Both the position numbers and the translations under genes were made by a program. Source: Nocardioides jejuensis (GTDB lineage Bacteria > Actinomycetota > Actinomycetes > Propionibacteriales > Nocardioidaceae). From it: 64,000 nucleotides of DNA. This document shows positions 50,480-58,665 of the stretch, one piece after another (within the stretch, counting starts at the first letter, position 1; each line of letters opens with the position of its first letter). The stretch covers positions 48,198 to 112,197 of the forward strand of contig NZ_SJZJ01000011.1 in NCBI RefSeq assembly GCF_004337475.1, given 5' to 3'. Below the pieces are notes generated by a model that worked only from the letters and a program-made list of their open reading frames with translations, searched no databases and was not told where the DNA came from.

Positions 50480-51871
50480 ATGAACACGAAGGCACCAGCG
50501 AAGACCGTCGACGTGGTCGTCGTCGGGGCAGGCCTCTCGGGCCTCGCCGCCGCACGGACGCTGCAGAAGGCGGGTCTTGACGTCCACGTCATCGAGGCCG
50601 CCGACCGTGTCGGTGGCCGGGTCCGCTCCGCCAACGTCGCGGGCGCACACCTTGACCTGGGCGGCACCTTCGTCGGCCCGACCCAGGACCGCATCATCGC
50701 CCTCTCGGAGGAGGTCGGCGTCAAGCGGTTTGCCACGTACGTCGAGGGCGGCAACCTGATGCACTGGGGCGGCACCCGCCGTAGTTACCGCGGGACCATC
50801 CCCTCCATCGGGCCCATCGCGCTCGTTGACGCGGGTCGTATTCAGTCTGCGCTGGACAAACTGAGCCGCAGCGTTCCCCCGGGCCGTCCGTGGGATGCGC
50901 CGAACGCGCAGGAGTTGGACGCCCAGAGCCTCGGTTCCTGGATGCGTGCCCACCGCGCGACCGCGTCGACGTACGAGATCTTCGCGATCGCTTCGCGTGC
51001 GACGTGGGGTTGTGAGCCTGACGAACTGTCGCTCCTCCACGCGCTGCACTACATCGCGATGGCGGGTGGTCTCGATCTCCTGCTGGACACGAAGAACGGT
51101 GCACAGGAGGAGCACTTCGTCGAGGGGACGCACGAGATTGCTGCGCGGGTCGCTGCTGAACTTGGCGAGGGGCGGGTGCATCTGTCCCAGCCGGCGCTGT
51201 CCATCGACCAGACGGGCGATGTCGCGCTTGTGCGGACTCCTGACCTGGAGTTCCTGGCTCGTCGGGTGGTCATCGCGGTGCCTGTCTGGATGCGTCAGCG
51301 GATCAAGGTGACGCCGAGCCTTGGGCCGGACGCGGTTGCTTTGGGTCAGCGGTGGCCGGGCGGCGTTCTCTCGAAGGCGTACGCCGTCTACGACCGTCCG
51401 TTCTGGCGTGACTTCGGCCTGTCGGGGCAGGCTGTGTCGGATCGTGGCCCGGCGGTCATCACGTTTGACGCGAGCCCGGAGGACGGGTCCGTCGGTGTGC
51501 TGCTCGGGTTCATCGGCGGCAAGCAGGCGCGCATGTGGGATTCACTGCCGGAGGACGAGCGACGCCTCCGCGCACTGAACGGCTTCGCTGAACTGTTCGG
51601 CGAGCAGGCGCGGCACCCGCGCGGCTACCTGGACCAGCGTTGGGTGACCGAGGAGTGGGTTGGCGGTGGGCCGTGTGCGGCCCCTGCCCCGGGTCACGTT
51701 CTCCCCTACGCCAAGACCCTCATCGAGCCGCAGCACCTCATCCACTGGGCGGGCACCGAGACCGCGGACCAGTGGAGCGGGTTCATGGATGGCGCCGTTC
51801 GCGCCGGCGAACGTGCCGCCGCCGAAGTCATCGCCGCCGTCAGCAACGCATCCATCACCGACAAGAACTGA
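50480..51871 (+). CDS. Flavin-dependent amine oxidase
   Basis: A 463-residue FAD amine oxidase of the monoamine/putrescine oxidase family, turning a primary amine into an aldehyde, ammonia and H2O2. VVVVGAGLSGLAAARTL (about 12-28), the RVGGRV motif near 43-48 and C-terminal HWAGTETADQWSGFMDGAVRAGERAA (about 421-446) are intact. The Cys in GGGPCAAPAPG does not align with the FAD-linking Cys of MAO, so FAD is probably not covalently bound. It is the first gene after operator site 1; an SRPBCC gene follows 9 nt downstream. Confidence 0.88.
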   Translation: MNTKAPAKTVDVVVVGAGLSGLAAARTLQKAGLDVHVIEAADRVGGRVRSANVAGAHLDLGGTFVGPTQDRIIALSEEVGVKRFATYVEGGNLMHWGGTRRSYRGTIPSIGPIALVDAGRIQSALDKLSRSVPPGRPWDAPNAQELDAQSLGSWMRAHRATASTYEIFAIASRATWGCEPDELSLLHALHYIAMAGGLDLLLDTKNGAQEEHFVEGTHEIAARVAAELGEGRVHLSQPALSIDQTGDVALVRTPDLEFLARRVVIAVPVWMRQRIKVTPSLGPDAVALGQRWPGGVLSKAYAVYDRPFWRDFGLSGQAVSDRGPAVITFDASPEDGSVGVLLGFIGGKQARMWDSLPEDERRLRALNGFAELFGEQARHPRGYLDQRWVTEEWVGGGPCAAPAPGHVLPYAKTLIEPQHLIHWAGTETADQWSGFMDGAVRAGERAAAEVIAAVSNASITDKN

Positions 51872-51880
51872 GGAACAGTC

Positions 51881-52312
51881 ATGGGAACCTGGGAACACAA
51901 GCACACCGAAATCACCACCGCCACCCCGGCACAGGTCTGGTCCCGCTGGGCCGTTGCCACCACGTGGGCCATCGATGACCCGAGCGTCGAGTGGGCGCTG
52001 TTCGACGGCGAGCCGTGCAACGGTTCGACGGGCAAGTTGAAGAGCCCCGGCTCCCCCGCGCAGAAGTTCACGTTCACCTGTGTCGAGCCGCTGCGCCGTT
52101 TCGACTTCGCGTTCAACCTGCCCCTGGGGACGGTCAGCATCACGCACCTGGTGGAGGAGCAGGGCAAGGGCAACTACGCCGTCACTCACGGCGTCCGGGT
52201 CGAGGGGCCCCTCTCGCGGGTCTACACCGCCCTGCTCGGCCGGAAGATTGCAGCGGGCTTCCCGGATGTGGTGAACGCGGTCCTCAACGCGGCCCTGGTC
52301 AGCGCTGCCTGA
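51881..52312 (+). CDS. SRPBCC family protein
   Basis: A 143-residue START/polyketide-cyclase-like domain: MGTWEHKHTEITTATPAQVWSRWAV, WALFDGEPCNGSTGKLKSPG and a C-terminal amphipathic helix LLGRKIAAGFPDVVNAVLNAA. It starts 9 nt after the amine oxidase, so it is in the same operon. It may bind the substrate or product of the oxidase; no catalytic residues are evident. A terminator follows at 52324-52360. Confidence 0.8.
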   Translation: MGTWEHKHTEITTATPAQVWSRWAVATTWAIDDPSVEWALFDGEPCNGSTGKLKSPGSPAQKFTFTCVEPLRRFDFAFNLPLGTVSITHLVEEQGKGNYAVTHGVRVEGPLSRVYTALLGRKIAAGFPDVVNAVLNAALVSAA

Positions 52313-52323
52313 GCACACACAGC

Positions 52324-52360
52324 ATTCGCGGATCGTGGCGTACTGCCACGGTCCGCGAAT
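52324..52360. terminator. Bidirectional terminator between SRPBCC and tetR genes
   Basis: A 16-bp stem (52324-52339 with 52345-52360, one G-U pair) with loop GTACT. TGCGTTTTCG follows on the plus strand. Both genes converge on it. Confidence 0.75.
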
Positions 52361-52372
52361 TGCGTTTTCGGC

Positions 52373-52984
52373 TCAGGCGGTTGCGACCGGGTAGGTGGTG
52401 AAACTGCGGAGGTGGTGCTGGACCGCTTCGCGCTGGACCTCGGGGGTCATCTGCGATGGGAACAGCACGGCCTGGATGGAGATGCCGTCGATGAGGGCGA
52501 GGGTTTCGCGGGCCAGGCCGTCGACGTCTGTGCCGGGGAGGGCGTGGCCTTCGGTGACGATGTCGTCGATGAGGTCGCGCAGTATGGCGATGGTGGAGAC
52601 GTAACTGTCTTCGCGGACTGACCGAAGGTAGGGGTCGCGCAGGGCGAGGCCCCAGAAACTGACGTCGATTTGTGCTTCGATGAGTCGGGGGCGGTCGAGC
52701 GGGAGTGCTTCTTCGAGGGCGAGGCGCATCAGTTCGACGGGGTGGTGGGGGCTGGCTCGGAGGGCGTCGACTCGGCTGGCGACTTGCTCGAAGGCTGCGA
52801 GGTGGGCCGTGACGAGGATGTCGGCCTTGTTGGTGAAGTAGTGCGCGAGCACACCTGTTGAGTAGCCGGCTTCGCTCGCGATTTCGCGGATGGTGACGCC
52901 TTCGAGGCCGAGGCGCTCGACGACGCGCATGGTCGCGGCGACGAGTTCGCGGCGCCGCTCATCGTGGTCGACGACTTTTGGCAC
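52373..52984 (-). CDS. TetR/AcrR family regulator of the amine-catabolic genes
   Basis: A 203-residue repressor: helix-turn-helix at about 21-62 (VTIREIASEAGYSTGVLAHYF) and a C-terminal domain of the BetI/TetR_C_6 type (LIEAQIDVSFWGLALRDPYLR). It lies between the two genes that carry the identical 24-bp palindromic site, so it is the most likely binder. BetI-type regulators sense amine or choline-like ligands, consistent with an amine oxidase target. Its own promoter is near the second site. Confidence 0.85.
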   Translation of the reverse strand: MPKVVDHDERRRELVAATMRVVERLGLEGVTIREIASEAGYSTGVLAHYFTNKADILVTAHLAAFEQVASRVDALRASPHHPVELMRLALEEALPLDRPRLIEAQIDVSFWGLALRDPYLRSVREDSYVSTIAILRDLIDDIVTEGHALPGTDVDGLARETLALIDGISIQAVLFPSQMTPEVQREAVQHHLRSFTTYPVATA

Positions 52985-53094
52985 GGCTCTCCTTGGGTGA
53001 GGTCTCTGACCCCATGGTGGCGGGTCGGAGGTCTTGATGGTGTCGGCGTCCGACGTCCGCGGGGTGCATTCACAGGAAAGTTACATCCTTGAAC

Positions 53095-53118
53095 TATTTC
53101 GGACGTCCGTTCTAAATA
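53095..53118. promoter_or_regulatory. 24-bp operator, site 2 (permease/tetR divergent promoter)
   Basis: Identical to 50358-50381. TTGAAC at 53089-53094 and CTAAAT 17 nt further on form a good -35/-10 pair for the permease, with the palindrome in the spacer. The whole 306-bp gap between tetR and the permease holds no other gene. Confidence 0.75.
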
Positions 53119-53290
53119 CCTTAGTGGGACAGGCCGAGCCTGCGCCACATCGAAGACCTTCACCACGCCGGTGAACCCCTTGCTCTTCCAGCGGACGCCA
53201 ACGTCGCCGTCCGCCTCCGCGACATCTCGGGCCAAACACCCGCACCACCCGACTCGCAACGCGTCCTTCGACTCGACCACGGAGATGACC

Positions 53291-54724
53291 ATGCCTGAAA
53301 CGCTCCCCCGCCCATACCCGACTGACAGTCCGACAGCGTCCGCCTCCGGAAGTGACTCGTCACCGGGCAGCCTCAAGACCCAACACCTGCTGCTGATGAT
53401 CGTCGCCGCGGCGGCACCGCTGGGCGTCGCCATCGGCAACCTTCCGGTGGGTCTCCTGCTGGGCAACGGAATCGGCCTCCCCGCGGCATTCCTCGCCGCA
53501 GCGCTCGTCATCGCCTGCATGGCCACGGGCTTCATGCGACTGGCACGTGATGTGCGGGCCGATGGCGGCTTCGCGGACCTTGTCCGGGCCGGGCTCGGCA
53601 AGAGCATGGGTCTCGTTGCCGCCTACATCACCGGCATCTCGTACTGGACCGGTTCACTCGCACTGGCCGCCTCCACGGGCTACTTCGGCAACCTGATCGG
53701 CACCATGCACGGCGTCGACGTGCCGTGGTGGGCGTACTCGCTGACGGCGTACGCCATCGTGCTCCTGCTGGGTCGTCGGGCAGCGGACCTGTCAGCGAAG
53801 GTGCTGACCCTGCTGATGCTTGCCGAACTTGCGGTCGTGGTCTTCCTCGACGGGGCCATCCTGGTGAAGCACGGCCTGGATGCGCTGCCCCTGTCGGTGT
53901 TCAGCGCACACAACGCTTTCTCCGGAAACCTCGGCCCCGCCGTGCTGGTCGGGTTCTCCAGTTTCATCGGCGTGGAGTCTGCGGTTCTGTACACACGGGA
54001 GACGCGGAACCCCGCGCGGTCGGTCCCACGGGCGACCTACGCGGCCGTGGCGGCCATCGGCGTCCTGTATGTGATGACCGCGTGGCTGGTCATCGGGTCG
54101 CTGGGCACCGCGGCTGCGGTAGCTACGGCCGGACAGGCACAGGGCGGACTCGTCTTTCTTGTCGCCGGCACCGAGGTGAGCACTGTCTTCGTCAACATCA
54201 CGCAGGTCTTCTTCGTGACGTCGCTGATGGCGTGCTTCGTTGCACTGCACAACGCCAGCGCCCGGTACACCCACACACTCGCCGCGAACGGAGCGCTGCC
54301 CCGCCCCCTCGGCTCACTGCACCCGAAGTTCCAGTCGCCGGCGACCGCCTCCACGGTGCTCGGTGCGCTTGGAACGGTGCTGTTCGTCGGATTCGCGGTA
54401 GCGAAGGCCGACCCGTACATCGGGCTCGCCACCGCGCTCACCGGCTTGTTCACGCTCGGCATCGTCGCCGCGCAGGCACTCGTGTCGATCGCAGTGGTGG
54501 TCTTCTACGCGCGCAGCGGAACGCGTCCCGGCTGGTCGACGCTGGGTGCGCCAGTGCTCGGCGGGCTGGGTGCCATCGGTGCGTGCTACGCGATCGTGGC
54601 GAACTACTCCGTGTTGACGGGGTCGACGTCGACGGCGAGTCGGCTTCTTCCGGCTGTGCTCCTGGTCGCGGTGCCGTTGGGCTTCGCCGTGCAGGCCCGC
54701 CGTAACGCCAAGAGCGGCGCCTGA
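53291..54724 (+). CDS. APC family amine/amino-acid permease
   Basis: A 477-residue inner-membrane permease with about 12 hydrophobic segments. It has a polar Ser/Thr/Pro N-terminus (1-38), then TQHLLLMIVAAAAPLGVAIG (helix 1 of APC transporters, with the unwound Gly-rich substrate-binding region), SSFIGVESAVLYTRETRNPARSVPRAT near 220-246 (the conserved APC cytosolic loop). The ATG at 53291 is chosen because ACGGAG precedes it at normal spacing; GTG 53171 and ATG 53285 are in frame. It follows operator site 2, so it should be co-regulated with the amine oxidase. It probably imports the oxidase substrate. Confidence 0.86.
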   Translation: MPETLPRPYPTDSPTASASGSDSSPGSLKTQHLLLMIVAAAAPLGVAIGNLPVGLLLGNGIGLPAAFLAAALVIACMATGFMRLARDVRADGGFADLVRAGLGKSMGLVAAYITGISYWTGSLALAASTGYFGNLIGTMHGVDVPWWAYSLTAYAIVLLLGRRAADLSAKVLTLLMLAELAVVVFLDGAILVKHGLDALPLSVFSAHNAFSGNLGPAVLVGFSSFIGVESAVLYTRETRNPARSVPRATYAAVAAIGVLYVMTAWLVIGSLGTAAAVATAGQAQGGLVFLVAGTEVSTVFVNITQVFFVTSLMACFVALHNASARYTHTLAANGALPRPLGSLHPKFQSPATASTVLGALGTVLFVGFAVAKADPYIGLATALTGLFTLGIVAAQALVSIAVVVFYARSGTRPGWSTLGAPVLGGLGAIGACYAIVANYSVLTGSTSTASRLLPAVLLVAVPLGFAVQARRNAKSGA

Positions 54725-54750
54725 CCGACAGCGTGGGCCGGCACGGAGAC

Positions 54751-54793
54751 CTCACAACTTTCATGTGTGGATGCCGCACTGATCTGGTGTTTC
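54751..54793 (+). promoter_or_regulatory. 43-bp conserved promoter element, copy 1
   Basis: Matches 57294-57336 at 33 of 43 positions without gaps (CTCACAACT, ATG, GTG, TGCCG, then TCTGGTGTTTC). It lies about 150 nt upstream of the ceramidase-like gene. It is unrelated to the 24-bp TetR-type site. Confidence 0.55.
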
Positions 54794-54941
54794 TCTTCGC
54801 GCCGGCCTCCGCCCATCGTGGCTAGAACCCCGCGGACCCACATCGGGGCGGTCGCCCGATGCGCGGTCGGCCCTACCCGAGTCACTCATCATCGTGCGCT
54901 TCGCGTGCGGACATCGTTCACACCAGAGGGAGACCATCCGA

Positions 54942-57179
54942 ATGAGAAAGACACCCCCGTTGGGGCGCTACCGCTTCATCACGCTGCTGCTCGCGGCGGT
55001 CCTCGCCATGCCGGTCCTGACCGGCACAAGCGGCCCGAGCGCTGCGGCCACCACTCCCCCGAAGATCGAGGTGGGGGTCGGGTACGCCGACATCACTCCC
55101 CCGACCGGCGGCTACAAGGGCGGCTGGGCGTGCTCCTGCGCCCACGCCTACGGGCAGAACACCCGCCTGTATGCCCGCGCGGTCGTCATCAAGTCCGGCA
55201 CCCAGAAGGTCGCCCTGGTCACGACGGACCTGTTCGCGTTGAGCGCCGGCATGGTCCGCGACGCGGCTGCTCTGCTGCCGGGGCGCGGGTTCACCGAGCA
55301 GGACGTCATCGCATCTGCGACGCACACCCACAGTTCGCAGATGAGTTACATGAACTTCCCTGCCTACAACAGCGTCCTCCCGGACACCGGTTCCGTTGAC
55401 TCACTTCTGAACTCCAACCTGGTGCTGACCCAGCCGGATCAGACCATGTACAACTTCATGACCCGTCAGTTGGCCTCCGCGATTCGCATGGCCGATGACA
55501 ACCTCGCCCCCGGCGCTGTCGGATGGGGTCACACGAACCTGTACGGCGTCACGCAGAACCGCAGCCTCGAAGCACACCTCGCCAACTACGGCATCGACGA
55601 GCCCGTCGGTTCCGGAAGCGTGGACCAGGACCCGAACGGCTACGAGGGCACCATCGACCCGAGTGTCGACCTGCTTCGCGTTGACCAGTTCAAGGACGGC
55701 AAGAGCGTCCCGATCGGCGTCTACACGACGTTCGCGAACCACGGCACGGTCAACAAGGCCAGTTTCAGTTACTACAGCGCCGACCACGCCGGCTCCGCCG
55801 AGCGCTACCTCAGCGACAAGATCCGGACGGCCGCACACCTCCCCGCTTCGAGCAACGTGGTGACCGCGTTCGCGAACTCCGACGCAGGCGACATGAGTTC
55901 CGGGCTTGACCGGAGCGGCCCCGCGGCGGCCGACTATGTCGGTCAGCGTGAGGCGGCGGCGATGTTCACTGCGTGGTCCGCAGCAGGCCAGGCGATGACG
56001 AGCACCCCGACGATCAACCTCCGTTGGACCCGTATGTGCATGTGCGGACAGAGCGTCGATGGTCACCCGACAGACTCGTCGCCGGTTGGCGGTCTCGCAG
56101 CATTCGCCGGTTCCGAGGAGGGCCGGAGCCTGGGCTACGAACTCGGCATCGCACGCGAAGGTATGCGCCTTCCCGCTGACGTCGGCCCGCAGGGACGCAA
56201 GATTCCGCTTCTCAACGAGAAGGGCAACATGCCTCAGGCTGTGCCGCTGACGGTCCTGCAGATTGGCAACCAGGCCATCGCCACTGTTCCCGGTGAGCCG
56301 ACGCTGGGTGCGGGCACCATGCTTCGGTCCGCGCTCGGCCCGATTCTGAGTGGTGTCGGAATCAAGCGTGTGGTCATCGCTGGCTACGCGGGCGAGTACC
56401 TGGACTACTGGACGACGCCCAAGGAGTTCGAGATGCAGAACTACGAGGGTGGGGCCACGGTGTATGGCCAGTACGCCTTCCCGCTTGTGGTGCAGGGTCT
56501 GAGTGGTCTTGCGACGACGCTTGCCGCGGGGACTCCTGCACCTGCTGCCTATGCGTATGACCCGAATCAGGGCACTCATGTGACGGCCGCGGCCTACGGG
56601 TCGGGTGCTACTGCGGGGACCATCACTGCCCAGCCCGGCACCGTTGGTCGCCTGGGTCACCCGGCGTTCAGTTGGGTCGGTGGCGCCAACGGCATCGACC
56701 GCCCGGTCGACTCGGCTTTCGTGACGGTGCAGCGCCTCGTCTCCGGCACGTGGACCTCGGTGACGTCCGACCTCGGCACCCAGATGCTGTGGTCGTCGAA
56801 CGCGAACGGTAAGTACACGGCGTGGTGGGAGCCGTCGCTGTCGCAGGCGACCGGTACCTATCGGATGGTGGTCACGGCGAAGCAGTACCGGCTCGTGTCG
56901 GGATCGTTCCTGCTGCAGGCCTCGACGGCGCTCGTTCCGACGGTGGCTGGCGGGAAGATGCAACTGGCCATCCCGGGTGCGGTGGAGAACAAGGACTGGA
57001 CCTACCGCCCGTCGTGGGCTCCGAACTGGACGGCCACGTTTGTCGTGGACGGTCGGAAGGTTGTTGTGTCCGGCAGCCAGGCGCTGGCGATTCCTGCGGG
57101 GACGGACGTGACCATCCCCGCTGGTGGCGCGAAGGACGCGTACGGCAACACGAACGCAAAGGAAGTGGTCATCCGCTGA
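54942..57179 (+). CDS. Secreted neutral-ceramidase-like amidase
   Basis: A 745-residue exported protein. A signal peptide (basic MRKTPPLGRYR, hydrophobic core 12-28, AAA-type cleavage near 37) precedes a neutral/alkaline ceramidase domain: SATHTHSSQ (zinc site, about 126-134), FANHGTV near 277, NSDAGDMSSG near 325 in the place of the catalytic serine segment, and GEYLDYWTTPKEFEMQNYEG near 500. A C-terminal beta domain (about 555-745) is present. Ceramidases split the amide of N-acyl sphingoid bases. The ATG at 54942 has AGAGGGAGA upstream. Real substrate may be another N-acyl amine. Confidence 0.82.
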   Translation: MRKTPPLGRYRFITLLLAAVLAMPVLTGTSGPSAAATTPPKIEVGVGYADITPPTGGYKGGWACSCAHAYGQNTRLYARAVVIKSGTQKVALVTTDLFALSAGMVRDAAALLPGRGFTEQDVIASATHTHSSQMSYMNFPAYNSVLPDTGSVDSLLNSNLVLTQPDQTMYNFMTRQLASAIRMADDNLAPGAVGWGHTNLYGVTQNRSLEAHLANYGIDEPVGSGSVDQDPNGYEGTIDPSVDLLRVDQFKDGKSVPIGVYTTFANHGTVNKASFSYYSADHAGSAERYLSDKIRTAAHLPASSNVVTAFANSDAGDMSSGLDRSGPAAADYVGQREAAAMFTAWSAAGQAMTSTPTINLRWTRMCMCGQSVDGHPTDSSPVGGLAAFAGSEEGRSLGYELGIAREGMRLPADVGPQGRKIPLLNEKGNMPQAVPLTVLQIGNQAIATVPGEPTLGAGTMLRSALGPILSGVGIKRVVIAGYAGEYLDYWTTPKEFEMQNYEGGATVYGQYAFPLVVQGLSGLATTLAAGTPAPAAYAYDPNQGTHVTAAAYGSGATAGTITAQPGTVGRLGHPAFSWVGGANGIDRPVDSAFVTVQRLVSGTWTSVTSDLGTQMLWSSNANGKYTAWWEPSLSQATGTYRMVVTAKQYRLVSGSFLLQASTALVPTVAGGKMQLAIPGAVENKDWTYRPSWAPNWTATFVVDGRKVVVSGSQALAIPAGTDVTIPAGGAKDAYGNTNAKEVVIR

Positions 57180-57202
57180 CCCCTCTGCTGTAAGTCGGCG
57201 AG

Positions 57203-57233
57203 GCCCCGGCCGTCCTCTCTGGACGGCCGGGGC
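57203..57233 (+). terminator. 13-bp terminator hairpin after the ceramidase-like gene
   Basis: GCCCCGGCCGTCC (57203-57215) pairs with 57221-57233 over TCTCT; TACCCATTTCCTTC follows on the plus strand. Confidence 0.78.
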
Positions 57234-57293
57234 TACCCATTTCCTTCAGCCCGTCCTTCGGTCGAGCAACCGCCCAAGGTGGCTCGACTCGAA

Positions 57294-57336
57294 CTCACAA
57301 CTCCGATGCGTGGGTGCCGAGGCGTTCTGGTGTTTC
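57294..57336 (+). promoter_or_regulatory. 43-bp conserved promoter element, copy 2
   Basis: Ungapped match to 54751-54793 (33 of 43). It starts 100 nt upstream of the lactone-oxidase-like start, after the ceramidase terminator, so it should belong to a new promoter. Confidence 0.55.
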
Positions 57337-57393
57337 CCCCGGGCAGCGAATCGGCGGCATCGTGTGACGGTCGGCACAAAGCATGGAGGACGT

Positions 57394-58665
57394 ATGTGGC
57401 ACAACTGGACCGGTGACCAGACCTGCGCGCCAGCGCACAGGGCGGCGCCGACCTCGGTCGACGAGGTGGGCACTGTGGTGCGTGCGGCGGCGGACCGTGG
57501 CGACATCATCCGGGTCGTCGGCGGGGGTCACTCGTTCGGCGACAACGTCCTGACTGACGGGACGCTGCTAAGCCTGGACGGACTCAAGGGCATCCAGCAT
57601 GTCGACCGGGACACCGGCCTGGTCCGCGTTGCCGCCGGCACGCGCCTGTTCGAACTGAACGCAGCATTGGACGCGCATGGCTTGGCGCTGGCGAACCTCG
57701 GCGACATCAACGTGCAGAGCGTTGCCGGAGCCATCTCCACAGGCACCCACGGAACCGGTGCCCTGCTCGGCAACCTGGCAACCTTCGTCGAATCCCTCGA
57801 ACTGGTCACCGCGGACGGCTCGGTTCGTGAACTGTCCGGTGAGGAACTACGCGCGGCGCGGGTCAGTGTCGGAGCGCTCGGCGTCATCACGGCATACACG
57901 CTCCGGACGGTGCCGTCGTTCCGGCTGGAAGAGCATCGCGGACTGACTCCGCTGCCGGCGCTGCTGGCCGACCTCGATGAGCGCGTCGACGGCAACGACC
58001 ACTTCGAGTTCTTCATCTTTCCGCACGCCTCGCGGGCCCTGACCAAGGACCTGAACCGGACCGACGCGCCGGCGGCGGCCCGGGGCCGGGCACGTGCCTG
58101 GTTTGACGAGGTACTGGTGGAGAACCACGTCCTCGACCTGATTTCGCGGACCGGACGACGGTTCCCGCGGCACATTCCGCGTCTCAACCGGTTCGTGACC
58201 TCGGTGGCGGGCGGGTCCACGAAGGTGGGCCGCTCACAGGATGTGTTCTCCAGCCCGCGCAGGGTGCGGTTCACGGAAACCGAGTGGGCGTTCCCGCGGG
58301 AGGCGTGTGCGCCGGCCCTCAAAGAGATCCTGGCGGTGGCTGAAAAGCATGACGCGAACTTCCCGCTGGAGGTCCGGTTCGTGGCAAGCGACACCGACTC
58401 CATGCTGAGCCCGGCCTACGGTAGGGAGACGGCGTACATCGCGGCCCACGCCTATCAGGGGATGGCGTGGGAGGAGTACTTCGCCGGCGTCGCCGCCATC
58501 GCCGGGGAGTACGACGCGCGCCCGCACTGGGGCAAGCGGCATGCACTCGATGCAGCAACCCTGTCGGGTCGTTACCCGGAATGGGACGCCTTCCAGACCG
58601 TCCGGAAGCAGTTGGACCCGGACGGCGTATTCGCGAACGCGCATGTTCGGAGGATCTTCGGATGA
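57394..58665 (+). CDS. FAD-linked aldonolactone-oxidase-like protein
   Basis: A 423-residue VAO-type flavoprotein of the D-arabinono-1,4-lactone/L-gulono-lactone/alditol oxidase family. FAD-binding IRVVGGGHSFGDN (about 40-52), INVQSVAGAISTGTHGTG (about 106-123) and the C-terminal HWGKRHALD and DPDGVFANAHVRRIF are present. Such enzymes oxidise sugar lactones or polyols and release H2O2. The ATG at 57394 follows GGAGGACGT. Its stop overlaps the start of the aldolase-like gene by 4 nt. Confidence 0.86.
   Translation: MWHNWTGDQTCAPAHRAAPTSVDEVGTVVRAAADRGDIIRVVGGGHSFGDNVLTDGTLLSLDGLKGIQHVDRDTGLVRVAAGTRLFELNAALDAHGLALANLGDINVQSVAGAISTGTHGTGALLGNLATFVESLELVTADGSVRELSGEELRAARVSVGALGVITAYTLRTVPSFRLEEHRGLTPLPALLADLDERVDGNDHFEFFIFPHASRALTKDLNRTDAPAAARGRARAWFDEVLVENHVLDLISRTGRRFPRHIPRLNRFVTSVAGGSTKVGRSQDVFSSPRRVRFTETEWAFPREACAPALKEILAVAEKHDANFPLEVRFVASDTDSMLSPAYGRETAYIAAHAYQGMAWEEYFAGVAAIAGEYDARPHWGKRHALDAATLSGRYPEWDAFQTVRKQLDPDGVFANAHVRRIFG

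Noticed and set aside
57241..57300. A tRNA-like GTTCGAGTC sequence near GGCTCGACTCGAACTCAC
   Set aside because: The reverse strand shows a TTCGAGTC loop, but flanking bases do not form a T-arm and no acceptor stem or anticodon arm fits.
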